Assembly (NCBI RefSeq): GCF_004346685.1
Contig: NZ_SMCO01000010.1
Location: 1-64,000 of the forward strand
Direction: 5' to 3'
Source of the DNA: Sulfurirhabdus autotrophica
GTDB lineage: Bacteria > Pseudomonadota > Gammaproteobacteria > Burkholderiales > SMCO01
Length of the DNA stretch: 64,000 nt
Under the pieces are notes generated by a model. The model saw only the letters and a program-made list of their open reading frames with translations, searched no databases and was not told the DNA's origin. Numbering within the stretch: the stretch's first letter is position 1; every line of letters starts with the position of its first letter. Positions 28,131-36,456 of the stretch are shown one piece after another. Both the position numbers and the translations under genes were made by a program.

Positions 28131-28150
28131 GGTCATTTTGACCGCTTTTT
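28131..28150 (+). terminator. Short intrinsic terminator candidate
   Basis: ggtca-ttt-tgacc (28131-28143) is a five-pair stem followed by gc and a seven-T run. It is weak but well placed after the acyltransferase pair. Confidence 0.4.
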
Positions 28151-28186
28151 TTACGTACTTTAGTGAGTTTGTGGTAAATTTTTACA

Positions 28187-28852
28187 ATGCACCGTACCCC
28201 TGAACCAGAATTAATGGATACGCCAGAACAGGCATTGGCCTATGCATCCACTGATTTTAGCGAGCCGCACGATGCCTTTGTAGCCCATTTTCGGCAACGG
28301 TTTCCCGATTTTCATGAAGGAGAAGTGCTGGATCTGGGGTGTGGCACAGCGGATGTGGCAATGCGTTTCTGCTGGGTTTATCCGGGAGCTCAAATTCTGG
28401 GTGTAGATGGTGCGCCGGCCATGCTTCAGTGTGGACAGGAAATGATTGATGGTAACGAATTAGGCGGGCATATTCACCTGGAGCATCGTTATTTGCCAGA
28501 TGAAACACTTGCTGCGCAGCATTTTGACGCAGTGATCAGTAACAGCTTGCTGCACCACCTCGATGATCCTATGACACTGTGGGAAACAGTAAAACAAGTG
28601 GCAAAACCCGGGGCGCCAGTGTTAGTAATGGACTTGATGCGGCCCACATCGATAGTGGAAGCGTTTCAGTTTGTTCGTCAATACGCGTCGGATGCACCAC
28701 CACATATGCAAAAGGATTTTTACCATTCGCTGCTGGCATCTTATAGGCAGCAAGAAGTGAAGCGCCAGTTATATAAGGCTGATCTGGATCATTTTCAGGT
28801 TGAGATAGTCAGTGATAGACATATATTGATTTGGGGAACAATGGATGTTTGA
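28187..28852 (+). CDS. Class I SAM-dependent methyltransferase
   Basis: A 221-residue Rossmann-fold methyltransferase of unknown substrate. Seen: motif I VLDLGCGTADVAMRF, the acidic end of strand 2 LGVDGAPAML, and the strand 4 region DAVISNSLLHHLDDP. The arrangement resembles ubiquinone/small-molecule methyltransferases more than nucleic acid enzymes. The start at 28187 (MHRTPEPELMDTPEQ) might instead be the ATG nine codons later. Its end overlaps the next gene by eight bases. Confidence 0.8.
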   Translation: MHRTPEPELMDTPEQALAYASTDFSEPHDAFVAHFRQRFPDFHEGEVLDLGCGTADVAMRFCWVYPGAQILGVDGAPAMLQCGQEMIDGNELGGHIHLEHRYLPDETLAAQHFDAVISNSLLHHLDDPMTLWETVKQVAKPGAPVLVMDLMRPTSIVEAFQFVRQYASDAPPHMQKDFYHSLLASYRQQEVKRQLYKADLDHFQVEIVSDRHILIWGTMDV

Positions 28853-29258
28853 AAATCCCTCGCATGATGAAATTTGCGCATTGCTGAAAAAAAGCAATCG
28901 CATCGCTGTGGTTGGCTTGTCGCCCAACGTATCAAGGCCCAGCTTCGGTGTTGCAAAGGCGATGCAAGGTTTTGGCTATACGATTGTGCCTGTCAGGCCG
29001 AAAGTCAGTGAGGTACTGGGGCAAAAAGCTTATGCCACGCTTGCTGAGGTCCCAGGGTCAATCGATATTGTTGATGTATTTCGGGCTGCAGAACATATTG
29101 ATGCCATTGTGGAAGAATGTATTGCTTTGAAAATACCCGCCATCTGGATTCAGGATGGCATTATTAATGAACCAGCTGCGGAGCGTGCGCGGGATGCGGG
29201 TATGGTTGTAGTGATGGATCGCTGTATTTACAGGGATTTTGTCGGGATATGCGTCTAG
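28845..29258 (+). CDS. CoA-binding domain protein (COG1832 type)
   Basis: A 137-residue single-domain Rossmann protein of the CoA_binding_2 family. Seen: AVVGLSPNVSRPSFGVAK at the nucleotide loop, GYTIVPVRP, VDVFRAAEH, PAIWIQDGI and a terminal VMDRCIYRDF with the conserved Cys. Members bind CoA in crystal structures but have no settled function; they resemble the CoA-binding part of succinyl-CoA synthetase. Overlaps the methyltransferase gene and lies 49 bases before dapF, so it is likely part of the same transcript. Confidence 0.85.
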   Translation: MFENPSHDEICALLKKSNRIAVVGLSPNVSRPSFGVAKAMQGFGYTIVPVRPKVSEVLGQKAYATLAEVPGSIDIVDVFRAAEHIDAIVEECIALKIPAIWIQDGIINEPAAERARDAGMVVVMDRCIYRDFVGICV

Positions 29259-29307
29259 CCATGTATTCTTCCCTAAATGCGATCTTAAAATATTGGGTTG
29301 AAAGTTT

Positions 29308-30138
29308 ATGTTACTGAAATTCACTAAAATGCATGGGCTTGGCAACGATTTCGTTGTTTTGGATGGTATTAGTCAGGCTATACAGTTGTCACCAGAGCAA
29401 TTGAAATTAATGGGTGATCGTCATTTTGGTATTGGCTGTGATCAGATTTTGCTGGTTGAAAACCCAAATGCTGCCGATGCAGATTTTCGGTACCGCATTT
29501 TTAATGCGGATGGTGGTGAGGTTCAGCAATGTGGAAATGGCGCCCGTTGTTTTGTTAAATTCGTGTATGACAAGGGTTTGACAAAGAAAACGGAAATTCG
29601 GGTTGAGACGGCAACGGGTATCATCATTCCTCGGCTGGAATCAGATGGTCAAGTAACTGTGAATATGGGTGTCCCAAAATTTGGACTTGATGATATCCCG
29701 TTTGTTGCAGATGGGCAAAAGCTGACTTATGCTTTGGAAATTGAAAATGCGACAGTTGATGTAAGCGTGCTTTCTATGGGTAACCCTCATGCAGTTCAGG
29801 TTGTGCACGATGTGGAGTCCGCTTTGGTTGAGCACCATGGGCCACTAATTGAACAACATGTGCGCTTTCCGGAAAGGGTGAACGCGGGGTTCATGCAGAT
29901 TGTTGGACGTAAACAGATTAAACTACGTGTTTATGAGCGCGGCGCTGGGGAAACCCTTGCCTGTGGAACGGGAGCTTGTGCTGCCGTTGTGGCAGGTATA
30001 GCACGCGGTTTGCTGGATGCAGAGGTCAATGTGACTACCCATGGAGGCTATCTCATGATTCGTTGGGCGGGTGAAGGCCAGCCGGTATTCATGACAGGGC
30101 CTGCGGTGACAGTTTTCGAAGGTGAAATTAATGTATAA
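29308..30138 (+). CDS. dapF: Diaminopimelate epimerase
   Basis: Converts LL- to meso-diaminopimelate for lysine and peptidoglycan synthesis. The 276-residue protein has [13 protein letters not shown] at the N-terminus and both catalytic Cys motifs: [13 protein letters not shown] and [16 protein letters not shown]. The order dapF-DUF484-xerC is a conserved proteobacterial operon, here with 12- and 10-base gaps. Confidence 0.97.
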   Translation: MLLKFTKMHGLGNDFVVLDGISQAIQLSPEQLKLMGDRHFGIGCDQILLVENPNAADADFRYRIFNADGGEVQQCGNGARCFVKFVYDKGLTKKTEIRVETATGIIIPRLESDGQVTVNMGVPKFGLDDIPFVADGQKLTYALEIENATVDVSVLSMGNPHAVQVVHDVESALVEHHGPLIEQHVRFPERVNAGFMQIVGRKQIKLRVYERGAGETLACGTGACAAVVAGIARGLLDAEVNVTTHGGYLMIRWAGEGQPVFMTGPAVTVFEGEINV

Positions 30139-30150
30139 GAAGGATAGGTA

Positions 30151-30804
30151 ATGAAAGCTGAAGATGTAGCAGCGTATTTAAAGGAACATCCGGAATTTTA
30201 TGAAGAGTACGCTTATCTTTTGATGGAATTGGTTATTCCCCATCCCCATGGAGGGCGTGCGATATCCATTGGAGAGCGGCAAGTATTGGCGTTGCGGGAA
30301 AAAGTGAAAGTCCTCGAATCCAAACTGGGAGAGCTGATTCAGTTTGGCGAAGAAAATGATGCTGTGGGTGAAAAAGTCCATCGCATTACTTTGGCACTTA
30401 TGATGGCGCGTGATTTGGAATCGCTGCTGTATTCCATTTATTTTAACTTGCGCGAGGATTTTGCCGTTCCCCATGTTGCGTTGCGTTTGTGGAGCGATGT
30501 TACCCAGTTTCCCGAACTGCCTGAATTTGAGCCGGTGAGTAATGAATTACGCGTGTACGCGGACAATCTCACCAACCCTTCCTGTGGCGCACATGCCCTG
30601 TATGACACCATGAACTGGTTTGGCGAAAATAGTGAACACCTTCGCTCATTTGCCATGGTAGCGTTGCGTGAAGAACAGGCGTTTGGCCTGCTGATGCTGG
30701 CTAGCGAAGATCCTGAGCGGTTTTATCCGGAGATGGGTACGCTGTACTTAAAACGGTTGGGTGAGCTGATTAGCGTTGCTTTGATGCGTACGCTTAAAGG
30801 GTAA
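30151..30804 (+). CDS. DUF484 family protein
   Basis: A 217-residue protein of the DUF484 family, a GAF-like fold with an N-terminal helical segment (EDVAAYLKEHPEFYEEYAYL) followed by LVIPHPHGGRAISIGERQ, both family signatures. A coiled-coil-like linker (LREKVKVLESKLGELIQF) precedes the sensor-like domain. It is nearly always found between dapF and xerC, and its function is unknown. A link to recombination or cell-envelope processes is only guilt by association. Confidence 0.9.
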   Translation: MKAEDVAAYLKEHPEFYEEYAYLLMELVIPHPHGGRAISIGERQVLALREKVKVLESKLGELIQFGEENDAVGEKVHRITLALMMARDLESLLYSIYFNLREDFAVPHVALRLWSDVTQFPELPEFEPVSNELRVYADNLTNPSCGAHALYDTMNWFGENSEHLRSFAMVALREEQAFGLLMLASEDPERFYPEMGTLYLKRLGELISVALMRTLKG

Positions 30805-30814
30805 TAAGTAACAA

Positions 30815-31714
30815 ATGAGCGAGAAGGAACTAACCCCGGCTTATTTGGAGGGTTATCAATCCTATCTTGCTCATGAAAAGCGTTTAAGTAAACTCACTTG
30901 CGAAAATTATTTGCGGGATGTGCGGCAATTTATCGAACTGTCCAGCGAAACACCACTGGAGCAGTTGCAAATTCACCATGTTCGGCGTTTCGTTGCCCAA
31001 CTTCACAGCCGTGGGTTAAACGGTAAAAGCCTGGCCAGAATGCTTTCGGCCTGGCGAGGGTTTTACAAATATCTGGCGCGGGACCACCATTTTACGCATA
31101 ACCCCTGTTTGGGAATGCGGGCACCAAAATCCGCAAAAAAACTTCCCAATGTGTTGTCTCCCGATGAAGCCAGTAAACTGGTTTCCATGAATAGCGAAAC
31201 GCCACTAGGCGTGCGTGACAAGGCTATTTTCGAGCTGTTTTATTCCTCTGGATTGCGTTTAAGCGAACTGGTCGAATTAAGGCTGGAAAATCTTGATCTG
31301 GTTGCGGGTGAAGTTCGTGTGACTGGTAAAGGAAATAAAACGCGCATTGTTCCAGTAGGAAAGTTTGCTGTCGAAGCTATCCAGGCATGGCTAGCCGTAA
31401 GAGCAAGCCTGGCTCAGACACAAGAGACCACTATTTTTCTGGGTAAACAGGGTAAACCTTTGTCGCAGCGGTCTGTTCAGTATCGGATCAAGGAATGGGC
31501 GCTGAAACAGGGTTTAACGGGTAACGTACATCCCCACGTTTTACGTCATTCTTTCGCCACGCACTTATTGCAGTCCAGTGGTGATCTGCGGGCTGTGCAG
31601 GAAATGCTCGGGCATGCCAGTATTTCCACCACGCAAGTTTATACCCATCTGGATTTTCAGCATTTGGCCAAGGTGTATGATGCGGCGCATCCACGGGCAA
31701 AGAAGAAGCCATAA
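30815..31714 (+). CDS. xerC: Tyrosine recombinase XerC
   Basis: Site-specific recombinase resolving chromosome dimers at dif together with XerD. At 299 residues it has an N-terminal SAM-like core-binding domain (YLAHEKRLSKLTCENYLRDV) and the catalytic set: Arg in SSGLRLSELVEL, Lys in VTGKGNKTR, HVLRHSFATHLL, His in LGHASISTTQ and the nucleophile Tyr in VYTHLDF. Its position after dapF-DUF484 supports XerC over XerD or a phage integrase. Confidence 0.93.
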   Translation: MSEKELTPAYLEGYQSYLAHEKRLSKLTCENYLRDVRQFIELSSETPLEQLQIHHVRRFVAQLHSRGLNGKSLARMLSAWRGFYKYLARDHHFTHNPCLGMRAPKSAKKLPNVLSPDEASKLVSMNSETPLGVRDKAIFELFYSSGLRLSELVELRLENLDLVAGEVRVTGKGNKTRIVPVGKFAVEAIQAWLAVRASLAQTQETTIFLGKQGKPLSQRSVQYRIKEWALKQGLTGNVHPHVLRHSFATHLLQSSGDLRAVQEMLGHASISTTQVYTHLDFQHLAKVYDAAHPRAKKKP

Positions 31715-31729
31715 ATAAAATAGTGCATT

Positions 31730-31788
31730 AACCGCAGAGACGCAGGGAAGATCAAATTATGGCGTCTTGGCGTTCATGAATTGCGGAT
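31730..31788. repeat. Inverted-repeat element, cgcagag-type, short degenerate copy
   Basis: accgcagagacgcaggg (31731-31747) and a decayed opposite arm ggcgtcttggcgttcatgaa (31761-31780 and a little beyond) lie just after xerC. It belongs to the same repeat group as the copies near 3.0, 12.3 and 38.9 kb. Confidence 0.5.
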
Positions 31789-31921
31789 CATGACATCAAA
31801 CAAGTTCCCTCCCTCTGCATTTCCGAAACTTCAAACGTTATCCGTTGTTAAATGAGAACCTGGCAGGTTAGAAATACTGTGCTAATCTTAAACTAGGATG
31901 GTGTTAAAAAAAGCAGGCATT

Positions 31922-32134
31922 ATGCAATTTCCTCAGCCATTGATCTTGCAAGATTCTCCTCATGAAATTCAAATTGTTTGTCCTCGTTGTCACGGAAACG
32001 TTTCCAGGATACACAGGCGTCCGTTTGATCGTCTGATAAGTCTGTTCTACAACGTTTGGCGCTATCGTTGCTGCAATATTCATTGTTGCTGGGAAGGGAA
32101 TATTCACCAGAAAAAAGAAAAGAACTCCGGCTGA
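31922..32134 (+). CDS. Small zinc-ribbon-like protein
   Basis: A 70-residue protein. ATG 31922 follows a gcagg site and is preferred to the ATG eight codons earlier. Metal-binding residues are visible: CPRCHG near residue 20, then YRCCNIHCCWEG about 30 residues later. Between them is a basic and aromatic stretch (RRPFDRLISLFYNVW) that could be a short membrane-associated helix. Similar short proteins are scattered in betaproteobacteria; function unknown. Confidence 0.55.
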   Translation: MQFPQPLILQDSPHEIQIVCPRCHGNVSRIHRRPFDRLISLFYNVWRYRCCNIHCCWEGNIHQKKEKNSG

Positions 32135-32230
32135 TTTTCAATTTAAGGAGTGAGCTCAACAGCGGATTTGAAAGTGATATATTTTGGTACTAAAGTGAAA
32201 TAAGCGTGTTTATTTTTGGAGGATAAATAC

Positions 32231-32764
32231 ATGAAACTTCCATTTGAACTTGTTATGCGGGATATCCCTCATTCAGATGCCATTGAGGCGCATATCCATA
32301 AGAAGGCTGAAAAGCTGGATGTATTTTACGATAAGATCATGCGTTGCCGGGTGGTCGTTGAAGCGCCGCATCGGCACCAGCATCACGGCAAACTTTTTAA
32401 TGTACGTATTGATGTCACTGTGCCTGGTGCAGAGCTAGTGGTTAACCGCGATAAAGACGAAGATGTTTATGTGGCGATCAGGGATTCTTTTAATGCCATG
32501 GTGCGCAAACTTGAGGATTATGGCCGTCGCCAGCGAGGCGAAATAAAAGCGCATGATATGGCGTTGCATGGTCATATTGCCAAATTATTCAAGGATGAGG
32601 GGTATGGCTTTATCACAATGGAAGATGGGCGTGAACTCTATTTTCATCAAGCGAACCTGGCAAATGAAGATTTTGACCGGTTAGATATAGGAGAGGACGT
32701 TCATTTTATTGAAACAATGGGCAGCGAAGGTCCCCAGGCAAATCGTGTGAGTGTTAGAAAGTAG
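32231..32764 (+). CDS. HPF/RaiA-like ribosome hibernation domain fused to a cold-shock domain
   Basis: A 177-residue two-domain protein. ATG 32231 has a ggagg site; the frame remains open slightly upstream at a TTG that is part of that site. Residues 1-105 resemble hibernation-promoting factor (ELVMRDIPHSDAIEAHIHKK, HGKLFNVRIDVTVPG, DVYVAIRDSFNAMVRKLEDY). Residues 112-177 are a cold-shock OB fold with GYGFIT and LYFHQANL as RNA-binding motifs. It would bind the ribosomal decoding region or RNA under stress. It differs from long-form HPF, whose C-terminal domain is a dimerisation module. Confidence 0.82.
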   Translation: MKLPFELVMRDIPHSDAIEAHIHKKAEKLDVFYDKIMRCRVVVEAPHRHQHHGKLFNVRIDVTVPGAELVVNRDKDEDVYVAIRDSFNAMVRKLEDYGRRQRGEIKAHDMALHGHIAKLFKDEGYGFITMEDGRELYFHQANLANEDFDRLDIGEDVHFIETMGSEGPQANRVSVRK

Positions 32765-32873
32765 AGCGGGTTTCGGAACATGCTAATAATGCGTTATCTA
32801 GTGCAATTTGCGGTTTAGCGTATGTTTCCCTTCTATTCTTGACAGGTATTAAAATTTAGTTGATTCTGCTCGG

Positions 32874-33188
32874 ATGCGCGCACGCTTTATTTTTCATATT
32901 TGGTTGGTATTCCTTTTGCTTTTTGCACAAGGGAGTGCGCTTGCTCATTCGATTTCGCATTTTTCTGAGCCGCTGCCGTTTCAATCCAAAAGTGATAAAC
33001 AGCTTCCTCATGGACCAGCTTGTGATAAATGCATGTTTTATGCGGATATGGCGGGTGCTATACCGGCTATGGCGAGTTTGCTCCCTGTTCCGCAGTTGGC
33101 ATTAAATCAGAATTTTCCGCAGTATAAATCGTTTGTTTCCATACTTGATTTTTTCTATTCTTCCCGTGCCCCCCCTGTTCTCGGCTGA
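32874..33188 (+). CDS. Small secreted His/Cys protein (DUF2946-like)
   Basis: A 104-residue protein with a signal peptide (MRARFIFHIWLVFLLLFAQG, cleavage near ALA-HS). The mature part has HSISHF, then HGPACDKCMFYADMAG and alanine-rich segments, resembling DUF2946-type proteins often found in metal-responsive operons. The ribosome site is weak. It heads a four-gene run with a porin-like protein, a zinc-type binding protein and a metal permease, so periplasmic metal handling is a reasonable inference. Confidence 0.6.
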   Translation: MRARFIFHIWLVFLLLFAQGSALAHSISHFSEPLPFQSKSDKQLPHGPACDKCMFYADMAGAIPAMASLLPVPQLALNQNFPQYKSFVSILDFFYSSRAPPVLG

Positions 33189-33256
33189 CTGACAAAATAA
33201 CTCAGCACCTTTCATTCGGGTGTTGATTGACGTTTTATATTCAGACGAGGATTACC

Positions 33257-34627
33257 ATGTTTAATAAAACACCGTGTGCAGTGGCCATTGGCACTGCATT
33301 GATGGTTATATTTTCTGCGGACGTTATGGCGGCTGATTCAGCCGAATTGCAGAAAATTCACAATGAAATTCAGCAGTTAAAAGAAAATTATGAGGCAAGA
33401 ATTCAATCGCTTGAGACGCGTCTAAAAGATGCAGAGGCATTTGCAGCGAAAGCTGATGATAAAGCAAGCCAGGTAGCATCTGCTCCGGTTTCAGGTCCGC
33501 CATCCGGGGCAAATTCTTTTAATCCAGCTATTTCGCTGGTACTGTCAGGCACCTATTCTAATTTGTCGCAAGATCCTGCGAATTATCGCATTACCGGTTA
33601 TGTGCCCAGTGGTGATATTGGTCCCGGGAAACGGGGGTTCAGTCTGGCAGAATCTGAGTTGGGAGTGTATGCCAACATAGATCCTGATTTTTATGGTGGC
33701 TTGAATTTTGCCATGCATCCGGATAATACCGCTTCTGTTGAAGAAGCCTTCGTACAAACGATAGGATTAAAGAGGGGGTTGACCTTCAAAGCAGGGCGCT
33801 ATTTCTCCGGCATTGGCTATCTTAATGAACAGCATGCGCACGTATGGGATTTTGTAGACAATCCATTGGCGTACCAAGCGTTCCTGGGGACGCAGTTGGG
33901 TGAAGACGGTCTTCAGGTTAAATGGCTGGCACCAACCGATACTTATCTGGAATTGGGCGCAGAAATCGGCCGTGGCAGAAGTTTTCCTGGCTCTGATCGT
34001 GATAAAAACGGGGCTGGTGCCAGTACGATATTTGCCCATGCGGGGGGAGATGTGGGGATAAATCAGAGCTGGCGAGCTGGTTTGTCTTTTCTGCAAACTT
34101 CCCCGCAAAACCGCCAGTATTCGGTTATAGATGCCGCAGGTGATACGGTTAAAAATGCATTTACAGGAAATAGCGGGCTCTGGATCGCTGATTTTGTCTG
34201 GAAATATGCGCCTAACGGGGATCCTGCTTTTAGCAACTTCAAACTGCAAGGCGAATATTTGCGCCGCAGGGAAGACGGGAATCTTGCCTATAAGGTGGAT
34301 ACTTCGCCCGTTATAAGCAGTTACGCTTCTGCTCAATCGGGCTGGTATGTGCAAGGTGTTTATCAGTTCGTGCCACATTGGCGAGTAGGATTGCGTACCG
34401 AGCGTTTGAGCAGTGGTGGCGTAGATTATGGCGTAAATAATGCAAACCTGTTGAGACCGGATTACATTCCGACGAAAAACAGTGTAATGGTCGATTATAG
34501 CCCCAGTGAGTTCAGCCGGTTGCGGTTACAGTTAGCACAAGACAAATCGCGGCAAGGGGCTGCCGATAATCAGGTATTTCTGCAATACATCATGAGCCTG
34601 GGTGCTCATGGCGCTCATATATATTAA
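33257..34627 (+). CDS. Outer-membrane porin-like protein of a zinc uptake operon
   Basis: A 456-residue outer-membrane protein. ATG 33257 with a cgagga site begins a signal peptide (MFNKTPCAVAIGTALMVIF) ending at VMA-AD. Next is a periplasmic coiled coil (AELQKIHNEIQQLKENYEAR to LKDAEAFAAKADDKA) like that of porins anchored to the cell wall, and then a beta barrel rich in alternating aromatic strands (FSLAESELGVYANIDPDFYG) ending in the aromatic-terminated strand AHGAHIY. It lies 12 bases before the metal-binding protein gene. It probably admits metal or a metal chelate; selectivity is unknown. Confidence 0.75.
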   Translation: MFNKTPCAVAIGTALMVIFSADVMAADSAELQKIHNEIQQLKENYEARIQSLETRLKDAEAFAAKADDKASQVASAPVSGPPSGANSFNPAISLVLSGTYSNLSQDPANYRITGYVPSGDIGPGKRGFSLAESELGVYANIDPDFYGGLNFAMHPDNTASVEEAFVQTIGLKRGLTFKAGRYFSGIGYLNEQHAHVWDFVDNPLAYQAFLGTQLGEDGLQVKWLAPTDTYLELGAEIGRGRSFPGSDRDKNGAGASTIFAHAGGDVGINQSWRAGLSFLQTSPQNRQYSVIDAAGDTVKNAFTGNSGLWIADFVWKYAPNGDPAFSNFKLQGEYLRRREDGNLAYKVDTSPVISSYASAQSGWYVQGVYQFVPHWRVGLRTERLSSGGVDYGVNNANLLRPDYIPTKNSVMVDYSPSEFSRLRLQLAQDKSRQGAADNQVFLQYIMSLGAHGAHIY

Positions 34628-34639
34628 GAGGATTGAAAG

Positions 34640-35545
34640 ATGAAAAATTCGGTTTTAATTGCATTTTCTATTATGTTTCTAGGACTTGCCCAGGGTGCGT
34701 CGGCAGCATTGAATGTTTTTGCCTGTGAACCAGAGTGGGGTGCGCTGGTTCAGGAATTAGGTGGTGATAAAGTGTCCATCTATACTGCTACTACTGCCAT
34801 GCAGGATCCCCATCGCATACAGGCGAGGCCAAGTCTGATTGCACGAGCCAGATCAGCTGATTTGCTGGTGTGCACAGGGTCAGAACTGGAAATCGGCTGG
34901 TTGCCGATTTTGTTGCGACAATCTGGAAATGATGCAATTCAGCCGGGGAAGGCTGGCTATTTTGAAGCGGCGAATTATGTGCAAATGCTTGAAAAGCCGA
35001 CTCGTCTGGATCGTGCTGAGGGAGATGTACATCCAGGCGGCAATCCTCATATCCAAACCGACCCCCGCAATATACTGTTGGTGGCCAATGCGTTGCTACC
35101 AAGGTTGACACAGATAGATCATAACAATGCAGCCTATTATGAAGCCCGCCACAAAGCCTTTGCAGATCGCTGGAAGAGTGCGTTGCAACGATGGGAGAAA
35201 GAAGCCGTACCGCTCAAAGGCTTGCCCATTATTGTGCAGCACAAGGGATTTCCTTATATGGAAAACTGGCTGGGGTTAAAAGAAGTGGCAGCACTTGAAC
35301 CCAAACCGGGTGTAGAGCCAACCAGTTCCCATTTGGCAGAAGTGTTGTCACAAGTCCAAAGTCAGAAAGTTGCTGTGATCATTCGCGCTGCCTATAACGA
35401 TGGTCGTGCCTCAGATTGGCTAGCGGAACGCGCGAAAATACATGCGCTCGCACTCCCTTTCACAGTAGGTGGATCGGAAAAAGCGACAGATCTGTTTGGC
35501 TTGTATGAAGACACAATTCAGCGTTTGTTGAGCGCCATAAAATGA
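34640..35545 (+). CDS. ZnuA-like metal ABC transporter substrate-binding protein
   Basis: A 301-residue periplasmic protein of the cluster A-I metal-binding family (ZnuA/TroA), with a signal peptide ending at ASA-AL. Likely ligands: His in DPHRIQARPS, His in HPGGNPHIQ, His in VQHKGFPY and an acidic residue near the C-terminus (NDGRASDW). There is no long His-rich loop of classical ZnuA. Linkage with the permease by an ATGA overlap supports metal uptake, most likely zinc; manganese cannot be excluded. Confidence 0.82.
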   Translation: MKNSVLIAFSIMFLGLAQGASAALNVFACEPEWGALVQELGGDKVSIYTATTAMQDPHRIQARPSLIARARSADLLVCTGSELEIGWLPILLRQSGNDAIQPGKAGYFEAANYVQMLEKPTRLDRAEGDVHPGGNPHIQTDPRNILLVANALLPRLTQIDHNNAAYYEARHKAFADRWKSALQRWEKEAVPLKGLPIIVQHKGFPYMENWLGLKEVAALEPKPGVEPTSSHLAEVLSQVQSQKVAVIIRAAYNDGRASDWLAERAKIHALALPFTVGGSEKATDLFGLYEDTIQRLLSAIK

Positions 35546-36312
35546 GCATAAATGGGCTCGATTTGACCATACTCGGCCCCGCTTTTCTGGCTGGAATGCT
35601 TGTGTTGGCTACCCATGTGCCGATGGGTATGCAAGTGCTGGCGCGGGGGATTGTGTTTATTGATCTGGCAATTGCGCAAATTGCCGGATTAGGTGTAGTG
35701 GCAGCCGATGGAATGGGTTGGGAACCGCAAGGTTGGGCTGTTCAAGTGGTTGCGGTCAGTGCTGCATTGCTTGGCGGGGTATTGTTAACGTATACAGAGA
35801 AACGCTGGCCGGATATACAGGAAGCCCTGATTGGTGTGTTGTTTGTATTGGCAGCCAGCGGTGGCGTATTGCTGCTGGCCAATAACCCTCACGGAGGCGA
35901 GCATTTGAAAGATTTGCTGGTCGGGCAGATTCTTTGGGTGAATTTTTCTCAGCTTTTGCCTGTTGTTTTGCTAACTGCAGTTATTCTTTTCATGTGGTTT
36001 GGTTTCAGGGAACGGCTTGGCAGGTTGGGATTTTATTTGATGTTTGCTTTGGCTGTGACTGCATCCGTGCAACTGGTTGGCGTGTATCTGGTTTTTGCCA
36101 GCCTGATCGTCCCAGCATTGGCATGCAGACGTTACCCCTTACGTTGGCGGCTGCCAATAAGCTATACTTTGGGTGTGCTGGGTTATGCGCTTGGTCTGAT
36201 ATTGTCTTCCTTGTATGATTTGCCAAGTGGCGCAGTGATTGTGTGGACTTTGGCAGGGCTGGGATTGGTGGTTTACGCGCTTAAACTGGACCGGCTGACC
36301 GGGAATACGTGA
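35542..36312 (+). CDS. Metal ABC transporter permease (ZnuB-like)
   Basis: A 256-residue inner-membrane permease of the ABC-3 family with seven to eight hydrophobic segments. Family features: FIDLAIAQIAGLG, the periplasmic/channel segment NNPHGGEHLKDLLVGQILWV, and QLVGVYLVFASLIVPALAC. It overlaps the binding protein gene by four bases. No ATP-binding subunit gene follows; the next gene, 145 bases away, encodes a STAS-type protein. The energising ATPase must come from elsewhere or the system is unusual. Confidence 0.85.
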   Translation: MSINGLDLTILGPAFLAGMLVLATHVPMGMQVLARGIVFIDLAIAQIAGLGVVAADGMGWEPQGWAVQVVAVSAALLGGVLLTYTEKRWPDIQEALIGVLFVLAASGGVLLLANNPHGGEHLKDLLVGQILWVNFSQLLPVVLLTAVILFMWFGFRERLGRLGFYLMFALAVTASVQLVGVYLVFASLIVPALACRRYPLRWRLPISYTLGVLGYALGLILSSLYDLPSGAVIVWTLAGLGLVVYALKLDRLTGNT

Positions 36313-36456
36313 AGCTTGGAATGGTTTAAGATAATTGCTATAAAGAAGCTGTCTATAGATGACCAAGTTTAAGGTAAACTAACGCATTGGGATGTAAAAT
36401 GGACGGCATAGCATGTCCTGCATACATATAAATTTTATTAGGGTTGTGAATTAATA

